64,000 nucleotides of DNA from Linanthus parryae (Eukaryota > Streptophyta > Magnoliopsida > Ericales > Polemoniaceae), in assembly GCA_023055425.1 (NCBI GenBank), contig JALGPY010000002.1, positions 122,648,088 through 122,712,087 of the forward strand, given 5' to 3'. The notes under the pieces are model-generated. The model was not told the DNA's origin and did no database searches. It saw only the letters and a program-made list of their open reading frames with translations. The translations under genes were made by a program, and so were the position numbers. Positions 21,901-36,219 of the stretch are shown piece by piece; the stretch's first letter is position 1; every line of letters begins with the position of its first letter.

Positions 21901-24576
21901 TAGAGGTTAATCTCAAATTTTTAACATTGCGGGGTCCACTAGCTCAAACCACTACTTTTGGTCAAATAAAGTCATCGACCAACTCTAAAGTCAAAGGTTA
22001 ATCTAAAATTATTAACGATGCGGTGTCCACTAGCTTAAACCACTAATTTTGGTCAAATAAAGTCATCGATTAACTCTAAAATAAAAGTTTAATTTTAAAT
22101 TGTAAACGTTGCGGTGTCCACGACCTTAAACCACTAGTTTTGGTCAAATAAAGTCATCGATTAACTCTAAAAGTAAAAGGTTAATCTCAAATTTTTACTG
22201 TTGCGTTGTCCACTAGCTCAAACCACTACTTTTGGTCCAATAAAGTCATCGACCAACTCTAAAGTCAAAGGTTAATCTCAATTTTGTAACGTTGCGGTGT
22301 CCACTAGTTCAAACCACTACTTTTGGTCAAATAAAGTCATCAACCAATTCTAAAGTCAAAGGTTAATCTCAAATTTTTAATGTTGCGGTGTCCACTAGGT
22401 CAAACCACTACTTTTGGTCAAATAAAATCATCGACCAACTCTAAATTCAAAGGTTAATCTCAAATTTTTAACATTGCGGTGTCCACTAGCTCAAACCACT
22501 ACTTTTGTTCAAATAAAGTCATCGACCAACTCTAAATTTGAAGGTTAATCTCAAATTTTTAACGTTGCGGTGTCCACTAGCTTAAACACTACTTTTGGTC
22601 ACTTAAAGTCATCGATTAACTCTAAAAATAAAAGGTTAATCTCAAATTTATACTGTTGCGGTGTTCACTAGCTCAAACAACTACTTTTTGTCAAATAAAG
22701 TCATCGACCAACTCTAAAGTCAAAGGTTAATGTCAATTTTGTAACGTTGCGGTGTCCACTAGTTCAAACCACTCCTTTTGGTCAAATAAAGTCATCAACC
22801 AATTCTAAAGTCAAAGGTTAATCTCAAATTTTTAACATTGCGGTGTCCACTAGCTCAAACCACTACTTTTGGTCAAATAAAGTAACCGATTAACTCTAAA
22901 AGTAAAAAGTTTACCTCAAATTTTTAACGTTGCGGTGTCCACTAGCTAAAACTACTTTTGGTCACATAAAGTCATCGATTAACTCCAAAAATAAAAGGTT
23001 AATCTCAATTTTTTACTGTTGCGGTGTCCACTAGTTCAAACAACTATTTTTGGTCAAATAAAGTCAACGACCAACTCTAAAGACAAATGTTAATCTCAAT
23101 TTTGTAACGTTGCGGTGTCCACGAGCTCAAACCACTAGTTCTGGTCAAATAAAGTCATCGACCAACTCTAAAGTCAAAGGTTGATCTATATTTTGTAACG
23201 TTGCGGTGTCCACAAGTTCAAACCACTACTTTTGGTCAAACAAAGTCATCAACCAACTCTAAAGTCAAAGTTAATCTCAAATTTTTAACGTTGCGGTGTC
23301 CACTAGGTCAAACCACTACTTTTGGTCAAATAAACTCATCGACCAACTCTAAAGTTAGAGGTTAATCTCAAATTTTTAACATTGCGGGGTCCACTAGCTC
23401 AAACCACTACTTTTGGTCAAATAAAGTCATCGACCAACTCTAAAGTCAAAGGTTAATCTAAAATTATTAACGATGCGGTGTCCACTAGCTTAAACCACTA
23501 ATTTTGGTCAAATAAAGTCATCGATTAACTCTAAAATAAAAGTTTAATTTTAAATTGTAAACGTTGCGGTGTCCACGACCTTAAACCACTAGTTTTGGTC
23601 AAATAAAGTCATCGATTAACTCTAAAAGTAAAAGGTTAATCTCAAATTTTTACTGTTGCGTTGTCCACTAGCTCAAACCACTACTTTTGGTCCAATAAAG
23701 TCATCGACCAACTCTAAAGTCAAAGGTTAATCTCAATTTTGTAACGTTGCGGTGTCCACTAGTTCAAACCACTACTTTTGGTCAAATAAAGTCATCAACC
23801 AATTCTAAAGTCAAAGGTTAATCTCAAATTTTTAATGTTGCGGTGTCCACTAGGTCAAACCACTACTTTTGGTCAAATAAAATCATCGACCAACTCTAAA
23901 TTCAAAGGTTAATCTCAAATTTTTAACATTGCGGTGTCCACTAGCTCAAACCACTACTTTTGTTCAAATAAAGTCATCGACCAACTCTAAATTTGAAGGT
24001 TAATCTCAAATTTTTAACGTTGCGGTGTCCACTAGCTTAAACACTACTTTTGGTCACTTAAAGTCATCGATTAACTCTAAAAATAAAAGGTTAATCTCAA
24101 ATTTATACTGTTGCGGTGTTCACTAGCTCAAACAACTACTTTTGGTCAAATAAAGTCATCGACCAACTCTAAAGTCAAAGGTTAATGTCAATTTTGTAAC
24201 GTTGCGGTGTCCACTAGTTCAAACCACTTCTTTTGGTCAAATAAAGTCATCAACCAATTCTAAAGTCAAAGGTTAATCTCAAATTTTTAACATTGCGGTG
24301 TCCACTAGCTCAAACCACTACTTTTGGTCAAATAAAGTAACCGATTAACTCTAAAAGTAAAAAGTTTACCTCAAATTTTTAACGTTGAGGTGTCCACTAG
24401 CTAAAACTACTTTTGGTCACATAAAGTCATCGATTAACTCCAAAAATAAAAGGTTAATCTCAATTTTTTACTGTTGCGGTGTCCACTAGTTCAAACAACT
24501 ATTTTTGGTCAAATAAAGTCAACGACCAACTCTAAAGACAAATGTTAATCTCAATTTTGTAACGTTGCGGTGTCCA
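21667..24576 (+). repeat. Two tandem 16-monomer higher-order repeats
   Basis: Markers at 21667, 23122 and 24577 are each 1,455 bp apart. Both units are type I, with CGACCTTAAACC monomers near 22,118 and 23,571. Confidence 0.88.
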
Positions 24577-27500
24577 CGAGCTCAAACCACTAGTTCTGGT
24601 CAAATAAAGTCATCGACCAACTCTAAAGTCAAAGGTTGATCTATATTTTGTAACGTTGCGGTGTCCACAAGTTCAAACCACTACTTTTGGTCAAACAAAG
24701 TCATCAACCAACTCTAAAGTCAAAGTTAATCTCAAATTTTTAATGTTGCGGTGTCCACTAGGTCAAACCACTACTTTTGGTCAAATAAACTCATCGACCA
24801 ACTCTAAAGTTAAAGGTTAATCTCAAATTTTTAACATTGCGGTGTCCACTAGCTCAAACCACTACTTTTGGTCAAATAAAGTCATCGACCAACTCTGAAG
24901 TCAAAGTTTAATATAAAATTTTTAACGATGCGGTGTCCACTAGCTTAAACCACTACTTTTGGTCAAATAAAGTCATCGATTAACTCTAAAATAAAAGGTT
25001 AATCTCAAATTTTAAACGTTGCGGTGTCCACTAGCTTAAACCACTAGTTTTGGTCAAATAAAGTCATCGATTAACTCTAAAAGTAAAAGGTTAATCTCAA
25101 ATTTTTACTGTTTCGGTGTCCACTAGCTCAAACCACTACTTTTGGTCAAATAAAGTCATCGACCAACTCTAAAGTCAATGGTAAATCTCAAACTTTTAAC
25201 ATTGAGGTCTCCAGTAGCTTGGACCACTAATTTTGGCCAAATAAAGTCATCGACCAAATCTAAAGTCCAAGTTTAATCTCAACTTTTAAGCATTGTGGTG
25301 TCCACTAGCTCAAACCACTACTTTTAATCAAATAAAGTCATCGACCAACTCTGAAGTCAAAAGTTAATCTCAAATTTTTAACCTTGCGGCGTCCACTAGT
25401 TCAAACCACTTCTTTTGGTCAAATAAAGTCATCGACCAACTCTAAAGTCAAAGGTTAATCTCAATTTCGTAACGTTGCGGTGTCCACTAGCTCAAACCAC
25501 TAGTTCTGGTCAAATAAAGTCATCGACCAACTCTAAAGTCAAAGGTTGATCTATATTTTGTAACGTTGCGGTGTCCACAAGTTCAAACCACTACTTTTGG
25601 TCAAACAAAGTCATCAACCAACTCTAAAGTCAAAGTTAATCTCAAATTTTTAACGTTGCGGTGTCCACTAGGTCAAACCACTACTTTTGGTCAAATAAAC
25701 TCATCGACCAACTCTAAAGTTAGAGGTTAATCTCAAATTTTTAACATTGCGGGGTCCACTAGCTCAAACCACTACTTTTGGTCAAATAAAGTCATCGACC
25801 AACTCTAAAGTCAAAGGTTAATCTAAAATTATTAACGATGCGGTGTCCACTAGCTTAAACCACTAATTTTGGTCAAATAAAGTCATCGATTAACTCTAAA
25901 ATAAAAGTTTAATTTTAAATTGTAAACGTTGCGGTGTCCACGACCTTAAACCACTAGTTTTGGTCAAATAAAGTCATCGATTAACTCTAAAAGTAAAAGG
26001 TTAATCTCAAATTTTTACTGTTGCGTTGTCCACTAGCTCAAACCACTACTTTTGGTCCAATAAAGTCATCGACCAACTCTAAAGTCAAAGGTTAATCTCA
26101 ATTTTGTAACGTTGCGGTGTCCACTAGTTCAAACCACTACTTTTGGTCAAATAAAGTCATCAACCAATTCTAAAGTCAAAGGTTAATCTCAAATTTTTAA
26201 TGTTGCGGTGTCCACTAGGTCAAACCACTACTTTTGGTCAAATAAAATCATCGACCAACTCTAAATTCAAAGGTTAATCTCAAATTTTTAACATTGCGGT
26301 GTCCACTAGCTCAAACCACTACTTTTGTTCAAATAAAGTCATCGACCAACTCTAAATTTGAAGGTTAATCTCAAATTTTTAACGTTGCGGTGTCCACTAG
26401 CTTAAACACTACTTTTGGTCACTTAAAGTCATCGATTAACTCTAAAAATAAAAGGTTAATCTCAAATTTATACTGTTGCGGTGTTCACTAGCTCAAACAA
26501 CTACTTTTGGTCAAATAAAGTCATCGACCAACTCTAAAGTCAAAGGTTAATGTCAATTTTGTAACGTTGCGGTGTCCACTAGTTCAAACCACTTCTTTTG
26601 GTCAAATAAAGTCATCAACCAATTCTAAAGTCAAAGGTTAATCTCAAATTTTTAACATTGCGGTGTCCACTAGCTCAAACCACTACTTTTGGTCAAATAA
26701 AGTAACCGATTAACTCTAAAAGTAAAAAGTTTACCTCAAATTTTTAACGTTGAGGTGTCCACTAGCTAAAACTACTTTTGGTCACATAAAGTCATCGATT
26801 AACTCCAAAAATAAAAGGTTAATCTCAATTTTTTACTGTTGCGGTGTCCACTAGTTCAAACAACTATTTTTGGTCAAATAAAGTCAACGACCAACTCTAA
26901 AGACAAATGTTAATCTCAATTTTGTAACGTTGCGGTGTCCACGAGCTCAAACCACTAGTTCTGGTCAAATAAAGTCATCGACCAACTCTAAAGTCAAAGG
27001 TTGATCTATATTTTGTAACGTTGCGGTGTCCACAAGTTCAAACCACTACTTTTGGTCAAACAAAGTCATCAACCAACTCTAAAGTCAAAGTTAATCTCAA
27101 ATTTTTAATGTTGCGGTGTCCACTAGGTCAAACCACTACTTTTGGTCAAATAAACTCATCGACCAACTCTAAAGTTAAAGGTTAATCTCAAATTTTTAAC
27201 ATTGCGGTGTCCACTAGCTCAAACCACTACTTTTGGTCAAATAAAGTCATCGACCAACTCTGAAGTCAAAGTTTAATATAAAATTTTTAACGATGCGGTG
27301 TCCACTAGCTTAAACCACTACTTTTGGTCAAATAAAGTCATCGATTAACTCTAAAATAAAAGGTTAATCTCAAATTTTAAACGTTGCGGTGTCCACTAGC
27401 TTAAACCACTAGTTTTGGTCAAATAAAGTCATCGATTAACTCTAAAAGTAAAAGGTTAATCTCAAATTTTTACTGTTTCGGTGTCCACTAGCTCAAACCA

Positions 27501-29306
27501 CTACTTTTGGTCAAATAAAGTCATCGACCAACTCTAAAGTCAATGGTAAATCTCAAACTTTTAACATTGAGGTCTCCAGTAGCTTGGACCACTAATTTTG
27601 GCCAAATAAAGTCATCGACCAAATCTAAAGTCCAAGTTTAATCTCAACTTTTAAGCATTGTGGTGTCCACTAGCTCAAACCACTACTTTTAATCAAATAA
27701 AGTCATCGACCAACTCTGAAGTCAAAAGTTAATCTCAAATTTTTAACCTTGCGGCGTCCACTAGTTCAAACCACTTCTTTTGGTCAAATAAAGTCATCGA
27801 CCAACTCTAAAGTCAAAGGTTAATCTCAATTTCGTAACGTTGCGGTGTCCACTAGCTCAAACCACTAGTTCTGGTCAAATAAAGTCATCGACCAACTCTA
27901 AAGTCAAAGGTTGATCTATATTTTGTAACGTTGCGGTGTCCACAAGTTCAAACCACTACTTTTGGTCAAACAAAGTCATCAACCAACTCTAAAGTCAAAG
28001 TTAATCTCAAATTTTTAACGTTGCGGTGTCCACTAGGTCAAACCACTACTTTTGGTCAAATAAACTCATCGACCAACTCTAAAGTTAGAGGTTAATCTCA
28101 AATTTTTAACATTGCGGGGTCCACTAGCTCAAACCACTACTTTTGGTCAAATAAAGTCATCGACCAACTCTAAAGTCAAAGGTTAATCTAAAATTATTAA
28201 CGATGCGGTGTCCACTAGCTTAAACCACTAATTTTGGTCAAATAAAGTCATCGATTAACTCTAAAATAAAAGTTTAATTTTAAATTGTAAACGTTGCGGT
28301 GTCCACGACCTTAAACCACTAGTTTTGGTCAAATAAAGTCATCGATTAACTCTAAAAGTAAAAGGTTAATCTCAAATTTTTACTGTTGCGTTGTCCACTA
28401 GCTCAAACCACTACTTTTGGTCCAATAAAGTCATCGACCAACTCTAAAGTCAAAGGTTAATCTCAATTTTGTAACGTTGCGGTGTCCACTAGTTCAAACC
28501 ACTACTTTTGGTCAAATAAAGTCATCAACCAATTCTAAAGTCAAAGGTTAATCTCAAATTTTTAATGTTGCGGTGTCCACTAGGTCAAACCACTACTTTT
28601 GGTCAAATAAAATCATCGACCAACTCTAAATTCAAAGGTTAATCTCAAATTTTTAACATTGCGGTGTCCACTAGCTCAAACCACTACTTTTGTTCAAATA
28701 AAGTCATCGACCAACTCTAAATTTGAAGGTTAATCTCAAATTTTTAACGTTGCGGTGTCCACTAGCTTAAACACTACTTTTGGTCACTTAAAGTCATCGA
28801 TTAACTCTAAAAATAAAAGGTTAATCTCAAATTTATACTGTTGCGGTGTTCACTAGCTCAAACAACTACTTTTGGTCAAATAAAGTCATCGACCAACTCT
28901 AAAGTCAAAGGTTAATGTCAATTTTGTAACGTTGCGGTGTCCACTAGTTCAAACCACTTCTTTTGGTCAAATAAAGTCATCAACCAATTCTAAAGTCAAA
29001 GGTTAATCTCAAATTTTTAACATTGCGGTGTCCACTAGCTCAAACCACTACTTTTGGTCAAATAAAGTAACCGATTAACTCTAAAAGTAAAAAGTTTACC
29101 TCAAATTTTTAACGTTGCGGTGTCCACTAGCTAAAACTACTTTTGGTCACATAAAGTCATCGATTAACTCCAAAAATAAAAGGTTAATCTCAATTTTTTA
29201 CTGTTGCGGTGTCCACTAGTTCAAACAACTATTTTTGGTCAAATAAAGTCAACGACCAACTCTAAAGACAAATGTTAATCTCAATTTTGTAACGTTGCGG
29301 TGTCCA
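24577..29306 (+). repeat. Two tandem 26-monomer composite repeats
   Basis: Markers at 24577, 26942 and 29307 are each 2,365 bp apart. Each unit is ten type II monomers plus sixteen type I monomers with the same junction monomer (near 25,489 and 27,857). The composite therefore now amplifies as a unit itself. Confidence 0.9.
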
Positions 29307-32300
29307 CGAGCTCAAACCACTAGTTCTGGTCAAATAAAGTCATCGACCAACTCTAAAGTCAAAGGTTGATCTATATTTTGTAACGTTGCGGTGTCCACAA
29401 GTTCAAACCACTACTTTTGGTCAAAAAAAGTCATCAACCAACTCTAAAGTCAAAGTTAATCTCAAATTTTTAACGTTGCGGTGTCCACTAGGTCAAACCA
29501 CTACTTTTGGTCAAATAAACTCATCGACCAACTCTAAAGTTAGAGGTTAATCTCAAATTTTTAACATTGCGGGGTCCACTAGCTCAAACCACTACTTTTG
29601 GTCAAATAAAGTCATCGACCAACTCTAAAGTCAAAGGTTAATCTAAAATTATTAACGATGCGGTGTCCACTAGCTTAAACCACTAATTTTGGTCAAATAA
29701 AGTCATCGATTAACTCTAAAATAAAAGTTTAATTTTAAATTGTAAACGTTGCGGTGTCCACGACCTTAAACCACTAGTTTTGGTCAAATAAAGTCATCGA
29801 TTAACTCTAAAAGTAAAAGGTTAATCTCAAATTTTTACTGTTGCGTTGTCCACTAGCTCAAACCACTACTTTTGGTCCAATAAAGTCATCGACCAACTCT
29901 AAAGTCAAAGGTTAATCTCAATTTTGTAACGTTGCGGTGTCCACTAGTTCAAACCACTACTTTTGGTCAAATAAAGTCATCAACCAATTCTAAAGTCAAA
30001 GGTTAATCTCAAATTTTTAATGTTGCGGTGTCCACTAGGTCAAACCACTACTTTTGGTCAAATAAAATCATCGACCAACTCTAAATTCAAAGGTTAATCT
30101 CAAATTTTTAACATTGCGGTGTCCACTAGCTCAAACCACTACTTTTGTTCAAATAAAGTCATCGACCAACTCTAAATTTGAAGGTTAATCTTAAATTTTT
30201 AACGTTGCGGTGTCCACTAGCTTAAACACTACTTTTGGTCACTTAAAGTCATCGATTAACTCTAAAAATAAAAGGTTAATCTCAAATTTATACTGTTGCG
30301 GTGTTCACTAGCTCAAACAACTACTTTTGGTCAAATAAAGTCATCGACCAACTCTAAAGTCAAAGGTTAATGTCAATTTTGTAACGTTGCGGTGTCCACT
30401 AGTTCAAACCACTTCTTTTGGTCAAATAAAGTCATCAACCAATTCTAAAGTCAAAGGTTAATTTCAAATTTTTAACATTGCGGTGTCCACTAGCTCAAAC
30501 CACTACTTTTGGTCAAATAAAGTAACCGATTAACTCTAAAAGTAAAAAGTTTACCTCAAATTTTTAACGTTGCGGTGTCCACTAGCTAAAACTACTTTTG
30601 GTCACATAAAGTCATCGATTAACTCCAAAAATAAAAGGTTAATCTCAATTTTTTACTGTTGCGGTGTCCACTAGTTCAAACAACTATTTTTGGTCAAATA
30701 AAGTCAACGACCAACTCTAAAGACAAATGTTAATCTCAATTTTGTAACGTTGCGGTGTCCACGAGCTCAAACCACTAGTTCTGGTCAAATAAAGTCATCG
30801 ACCAACTCTAAAGTCAAAGGTTGATCTATATTTTGTAACGTTGCGGTGTCCACAAGTTCAAACCACTACTTTTGGTCAAACAAAGTCATCAACCAACTCT
30901 AAAGTCAAAGTTAATCTCAAATTTTTAACGTTGCGGTGTCCACTAGGTCAAACCACTACTTTTGGTCAAATAAACTCATCGACCAACTCTAAAGTTAGAG
31001 GTTAATCTCAAATTTTTAACATTGCGGGGTCCACTACCTCAAACCACTACTTTTGGTCAAATAAAGTCATCGACCAACTCTAAAGTCAAAGGTTAATCTA
31101 AAATTATTAACGATGCGGTGTCCACTAGCTTAAACCACTAATTTTGGTCAAATAAAGTCATCGATTAACTCTAAAATAAAAGGTTAATCTCAAATTTTAA
31201 ACGTTGCGGTGTCCACGACCTTAAACCACTAGTTTTGGTCAAATAAAGTCATCGATTAACTCTAAAAGTAAAAGGTTAATCTCAAATTTTTACTGTTGCG
31301 TTGTCCACTAGCTCAAACCACTACTTTTGGTCCAATAAAGTCATCGACCAACTCTAAAGTCAAAGGTTAATCTCAATTTTGTAACGTTGCGGTGTCCACT
31401 AGTTCAAACCACTACTTTTGGTCAAATAAAGTCATCAACCAATTCTAAAGTCAAAGGTTAATCTCAAATTTTTAATGTTGCGGTGTCCACTAGGTCAAAC
31501 CACTACTTTTGGTCAAATAAAATCATCGACCAACTCTAAATTCAAAGGTTAATCTCAAATTTTTAACATTGCGGTGTCCACTAGCTCAAACCACTACTTT
31601 TGTTCAAATAAAGTCATCGACCAACTCTAAATTTGAAGGTTAATCTCAAATTTTTAACGTTGCGGTGTCCACTAGCTTAAACACTACTTTTGGTCACTTA
31701 AAGTCATCGATTAACTCTAAAAATAAAAGGTTAATCTCAAATTTATACTGTTGCGGTGTTCACTAGCTCAAACAACTACTTTTGGTCAAATAAAGTCATC
31801 GACCAACTCTAAAGTCAAAGGTTAATGTCAATTTTGTAACGTTGCGGTGTCCACTAGTTCAAACCACTTCTTTTGGTCAAATAAAGTCATCAACCAATTC
31901 TAAAGTCAAAGGTTAATCTCAAATTTTTAACATTGCGGTGTCCACTAGCTCAAACCACTACTTTTGATCAAATAAAGTAACCGATTAACTCTAAAAGTAA
32001 AAAGTTTACCTCAAATTTTTAACGTTGCGGTGTCCACTAGCTAAAACTACTTTTGGTCACATAAAGTCATCGATTAACTCCAAAAATAAAAGGTTAATCT
32101 CAATTTTTTACTGTTGCGGTGTCCACTAGTTCAAACAACTATTTTTGGTCAAATAAAGTCAACGACCAACTCTAAAGACAAATGTTAATCTCAATTTTGT
32201 AACGTTGCGGTGTCCACGAGCTCAAACCACTAGTTCTGGTCAAATAAAGTCATCGACCAACTCTAAAGTCAAAGGTTGATCTATATTTTGTAACGTTGCG

Positions 32301-35300
32301 GTGTCCACAAGTTCAAACCACTACTTTTGGTCAAACAAAGTCATCAACCAACTCTAAAGTCAAAGTTAATCTCAAATTTTTAACGTTGCGGTGTCCACTA
32401 GGTCAAACCACTACTTTTGGTCAAATAAACTCATCGACCAACTCTAAAGTTAGAGGTTAATCTCAAATTTTTAACATTGCGGGGTCCACTACCTCAAACC
32501 ACTACTTTTGGTCAAATAAAGTCATCGACCAACTCTAAAGTCAAAGGTTAATCTAAAATTATTAACGATGCGGTGTCCACTAGCTTAAACCACTAATTTT
32601 GGTCAAATAAAGTCATCGATTAACTCTAAAATAAAAGGTTAATCTCAAATTTTAAACGTTGCGGTGTCCACGACCTTAAACCACTAGTTTTGGTCAAATA
32701 AAGTCATCGATTAACTCTAAAAGTAAAAGGTTAATCTCAAATTTTTACTGTTGCGTTGTCCACTAGCTCAAACCACTACTTTTGGTCCAATAAAGTCATC
32801 GACCAACTCTAAAGTCAAAGGTTAATCTCAATTTTGTAACGTTGCGGTGTCCACTAGTTCAAACCACTACTTTTGGTCAAATAAAGTCATCAACCAATTC
32901 TAAAGTCAAAGGTTAATCTCAAATTTTTAATGTTGCGGTGTCCACTAGGTCAAACCACTACTTTTGGTCAAATAAAATCATCGACCAACTCTAAATTCAA
33001 AGGTTAATCTCAAATTTTTAACATTGCGGTGTCCACTAGCTCAAACCACTACTTTTGTTCAAATAAAGTCATCGACCAACTCTAAATTTGAAGGTTAATC
33101 TCAAATTTTTAACGTTGCGGTGTCCACTAGCTTAAACACTACTTTTGGTCACTTAAAGTCATCGATTAACTCCAAAAATAAAAGGTTAATCTCAATTTTT
33201 TACTGTTGCGGTGTCCACTAGTTCAAACAACTATTTTTGGTCAAATAAAGTCAACGACCAACTCTAAAGACAAATGTTAATCTCAATTTTGTAACGTTGC
33301 GGTGTCCACGAGCTCAAACCACTAGTTCTGGTCAAATAAAGTCATCGACCAACTCTAAAGTCAAAGGTTGATCTATATTTTGTAACGTTGCGGTGTCCAC
33401 AAGTTCAAACCACTACTTTTGGTCAAACAAAGTCATCAACCAACTCTAAAGTCAAAGTTAATCTCAAATTTTTAACGTTGCGGTGTCCACTAGGTCAAAC
33501 CACTACTTTTGGTCAAATAAACTCATCGACCAACTCTAAAGTTAGAGGTTAATCTCAAATTTTTAACATTGCGGGGTCCACTACCTCAAACCACTACTTT
33601 TGGTCAAATAAAGTCATCGACCAACTCTAAAGTCAAAGGTTAATCTAAAATTATTAACGATGCGGTGTCCACTAGCTTAAACCACTAATTTTGGTCAAAT
33701 AAAGTCATCGATTAACTCTAAAATAAAAGGTTAATCTCAAATTTTAAACGTTGCGGTGTCCACGACCTTAAACCACTAGTTTTGGTCAAATAAAGTCATC
33801 GATTAACTCTAAAAGTAAAAGGTTAATCTCAAATTTTTACTGTTGCGTTGTCCACTAGCTCAAACCACTACTTTTGGTCCAATAAAGTCATCGACCAACT
33901 CTAAAGTCAAAGGTTAATCTCAATTTTGTAACGTTGCGGTGTCCACTAGTTCAAACCACTACTTTTGGTCAAATAAAGTCATCAACCAATTCTAAAGTCA
34001 AAGGTTAATCTCAAATTTTTAATGTTGCGGTGTCCACTAGGTCAAACCACTACTTTTGGTCAAATAAAATCATCGACCAACTCTAAATTCAAAGGTTAAT
34101 CTCAAATTTTTAACATTGCGGTGTCCACTAGCTCAAACCACTACTTTTGTTCAAATAAAGTCATCGACCAACTCTAAATTTGAAGGTTAATCTCAAATTT
34201 TTAACGTTGCGGTGTCCACTAGCTTAAACACTACTTTTGGTCACTTAAAGTCATCGATTAACTCTAAAAATAAAAGGTTAATCTCAAATTTATACTGTTG
34301 CGGTGTTCACTAGCTCAAACAACTACTTTTGGTCAAATAAAGTCATCGACCAACTCTAAAGTCAAAGGTTAATGTCAATTTTGTAACGTTGCGGTGTCCA
34401 CTAGTTCAAACCACTTCTTTTGGTCAAATAAAGTCATCAACCAATTCTAAAGTCAAAGGTTAATCTCAAATTTTTAACATTGCGGTGTCCACTAGCTCAA
34501 ACCACTACTTTTGATCAAATAAAGTAACCGATTAACTCTAAAAGTAAAAAGTTTACCTCAAATTTTTAACGTTGCGGTGTCCACTAGCTAAAACTACTTT
34601 TGGTCACATAAAGTCATCGATTAACTCCAAAAATAAAAGGTTAATCTCAATTTTTTACTGTTGCGGTGTCCACTAGTTCAAACAACTATTTTTGGTCAAA
34701 TAAAGTCAACGACCAACTCTAAAGACAAATGTTAATCTCAATTTTGTAACGTTGCGGTGTCCACGAGCTCAAACCACTAGTTCTGGTCAAATAAAGTCAT
34801 CGACCAACTCTAAAGTCAAAGGTTGATCTATATTTTGTAACGTTGCGGTGTCCACAAGTTCAAACCACTACTTTTGGTCAAACAAAGTCATCAACCAACT
34901 CTAAAGTCAAAGTTAATCTCAAATTTTTAACGTTGCGGTGTCCACTAGGTCAAACCACTACTTTTGGTCAAATAAACTCATCGACCAACTCTAAAGTTAG
35001 AGGTTAATCTCAAATTTTTAACATTGCGGGGTCCACTACCTCAAACCACTACTTTTGGTCAAATAAAGTCATCGACCAACTCTAAAGTCAAAGGTTAATC
35101 TAAAATTATTAACGATGCGGTGTCCACTAGCTTAAACCACTAATTTTGGTCAAATAAAGTCATCGATTAACTCTAAAATAAAAGGTTAATCTCAAATTTT
35201 AAACGTTGCGGTGTCCACGACCTTAAACCACTAGTTTTGGTCAAATAAAGTCATCGATTAACTCTAAAAGTAAAAGGTTAATCTCAAATTTTTACTGTTG

Positions 35301-36219
35301 CGTTGTCCACTAGCTCAAACCACTACTTTTGGTCCAATAAAGTCATCGACCAACTCTAAAGTCAAAGGTTAATCTCAATTTTGTAACGTTGCGGTGTCCA
35401 CTAGTTCAAACCACTACTTTTGGTCAAATAAAGTCATCAACCAATTCTAAAGTCAAAGGTTAATCTCAAATTTTTAATGTTGCGGTGTCCACTAGGTCAA
35501 ACCACTACTTTTGGTCAAATAAAATCATCGACCAACTCTAAATTCAAAGGTTAATCTCAAATTTTTAACATTGCGGTGTCCACTAGCTCAAACCACTACT
35601 TTTGTTCAAATAAAGTCATCGACCAACTCTAAATTTGAAGGTTAATCTCAAATTTTTAACGTTGCGGTGTCCACTAGCTTAAACACTACTTTTGGTCACT
35701 TAAAGTCATCGATTAACTCTAAAAATAAAAATGTTAATCTCAAATTTATACTGTTGCGGTGTTCACTAGCTCAAACAACTACTTTTGGTCAAATAAAGTC
35801 ATCGACCAACTCTAAAGTCAAAGGTTAATGTCAATTTTGTAACGTTGCGGTGTCCACTAGTTCAAACCACTTCTTTTGGTCAAATAAAGTCATCAACCAA
35901 TTCTAAAGTCAAAGGTTAATCTCAAATTTTTAACATTGCGGTGTCCACTAGCTCAAACCACTACTTTTGGTCAAATAAAGTAACCGATTAACTCTAAAAG
36001 TAAAAAGTTTACCTCAAATTTTTAACGTTGCGGTGTCCACTAGCTAAAACTACTTTTGGTCACATAAAGTCATCGATTAACTCCAAAAATAAAAGGTTAA
36101 TCTCAATTTTTTACTGTTGCGGTGTCCACTAGTTCAAACAACTATTTTTGGTCAAATAAAGTCAACGACCAACTCTAAAGACAAATGTTAATCTCAATTT
36201 TGTAACGTTGCGGTGTCCA
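29307..36219 (+). repeat. Run of type I repeats with a shared private variant
   Basis: Markers at 29307, 30762, 32217, 33309, 34764 and 36220 give units of 1,455, 1,455, 1,092, 1,455 and 1,456 bp. Four consecutive units carry GGGGTCCACTACCTC (near 31,027, 32,481, 33,573 and 35,030) where all others have CTAGCTC, so they derive from one recent founder. The 1,092-bp unit has lost four monomers. Confidence 0.9.
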
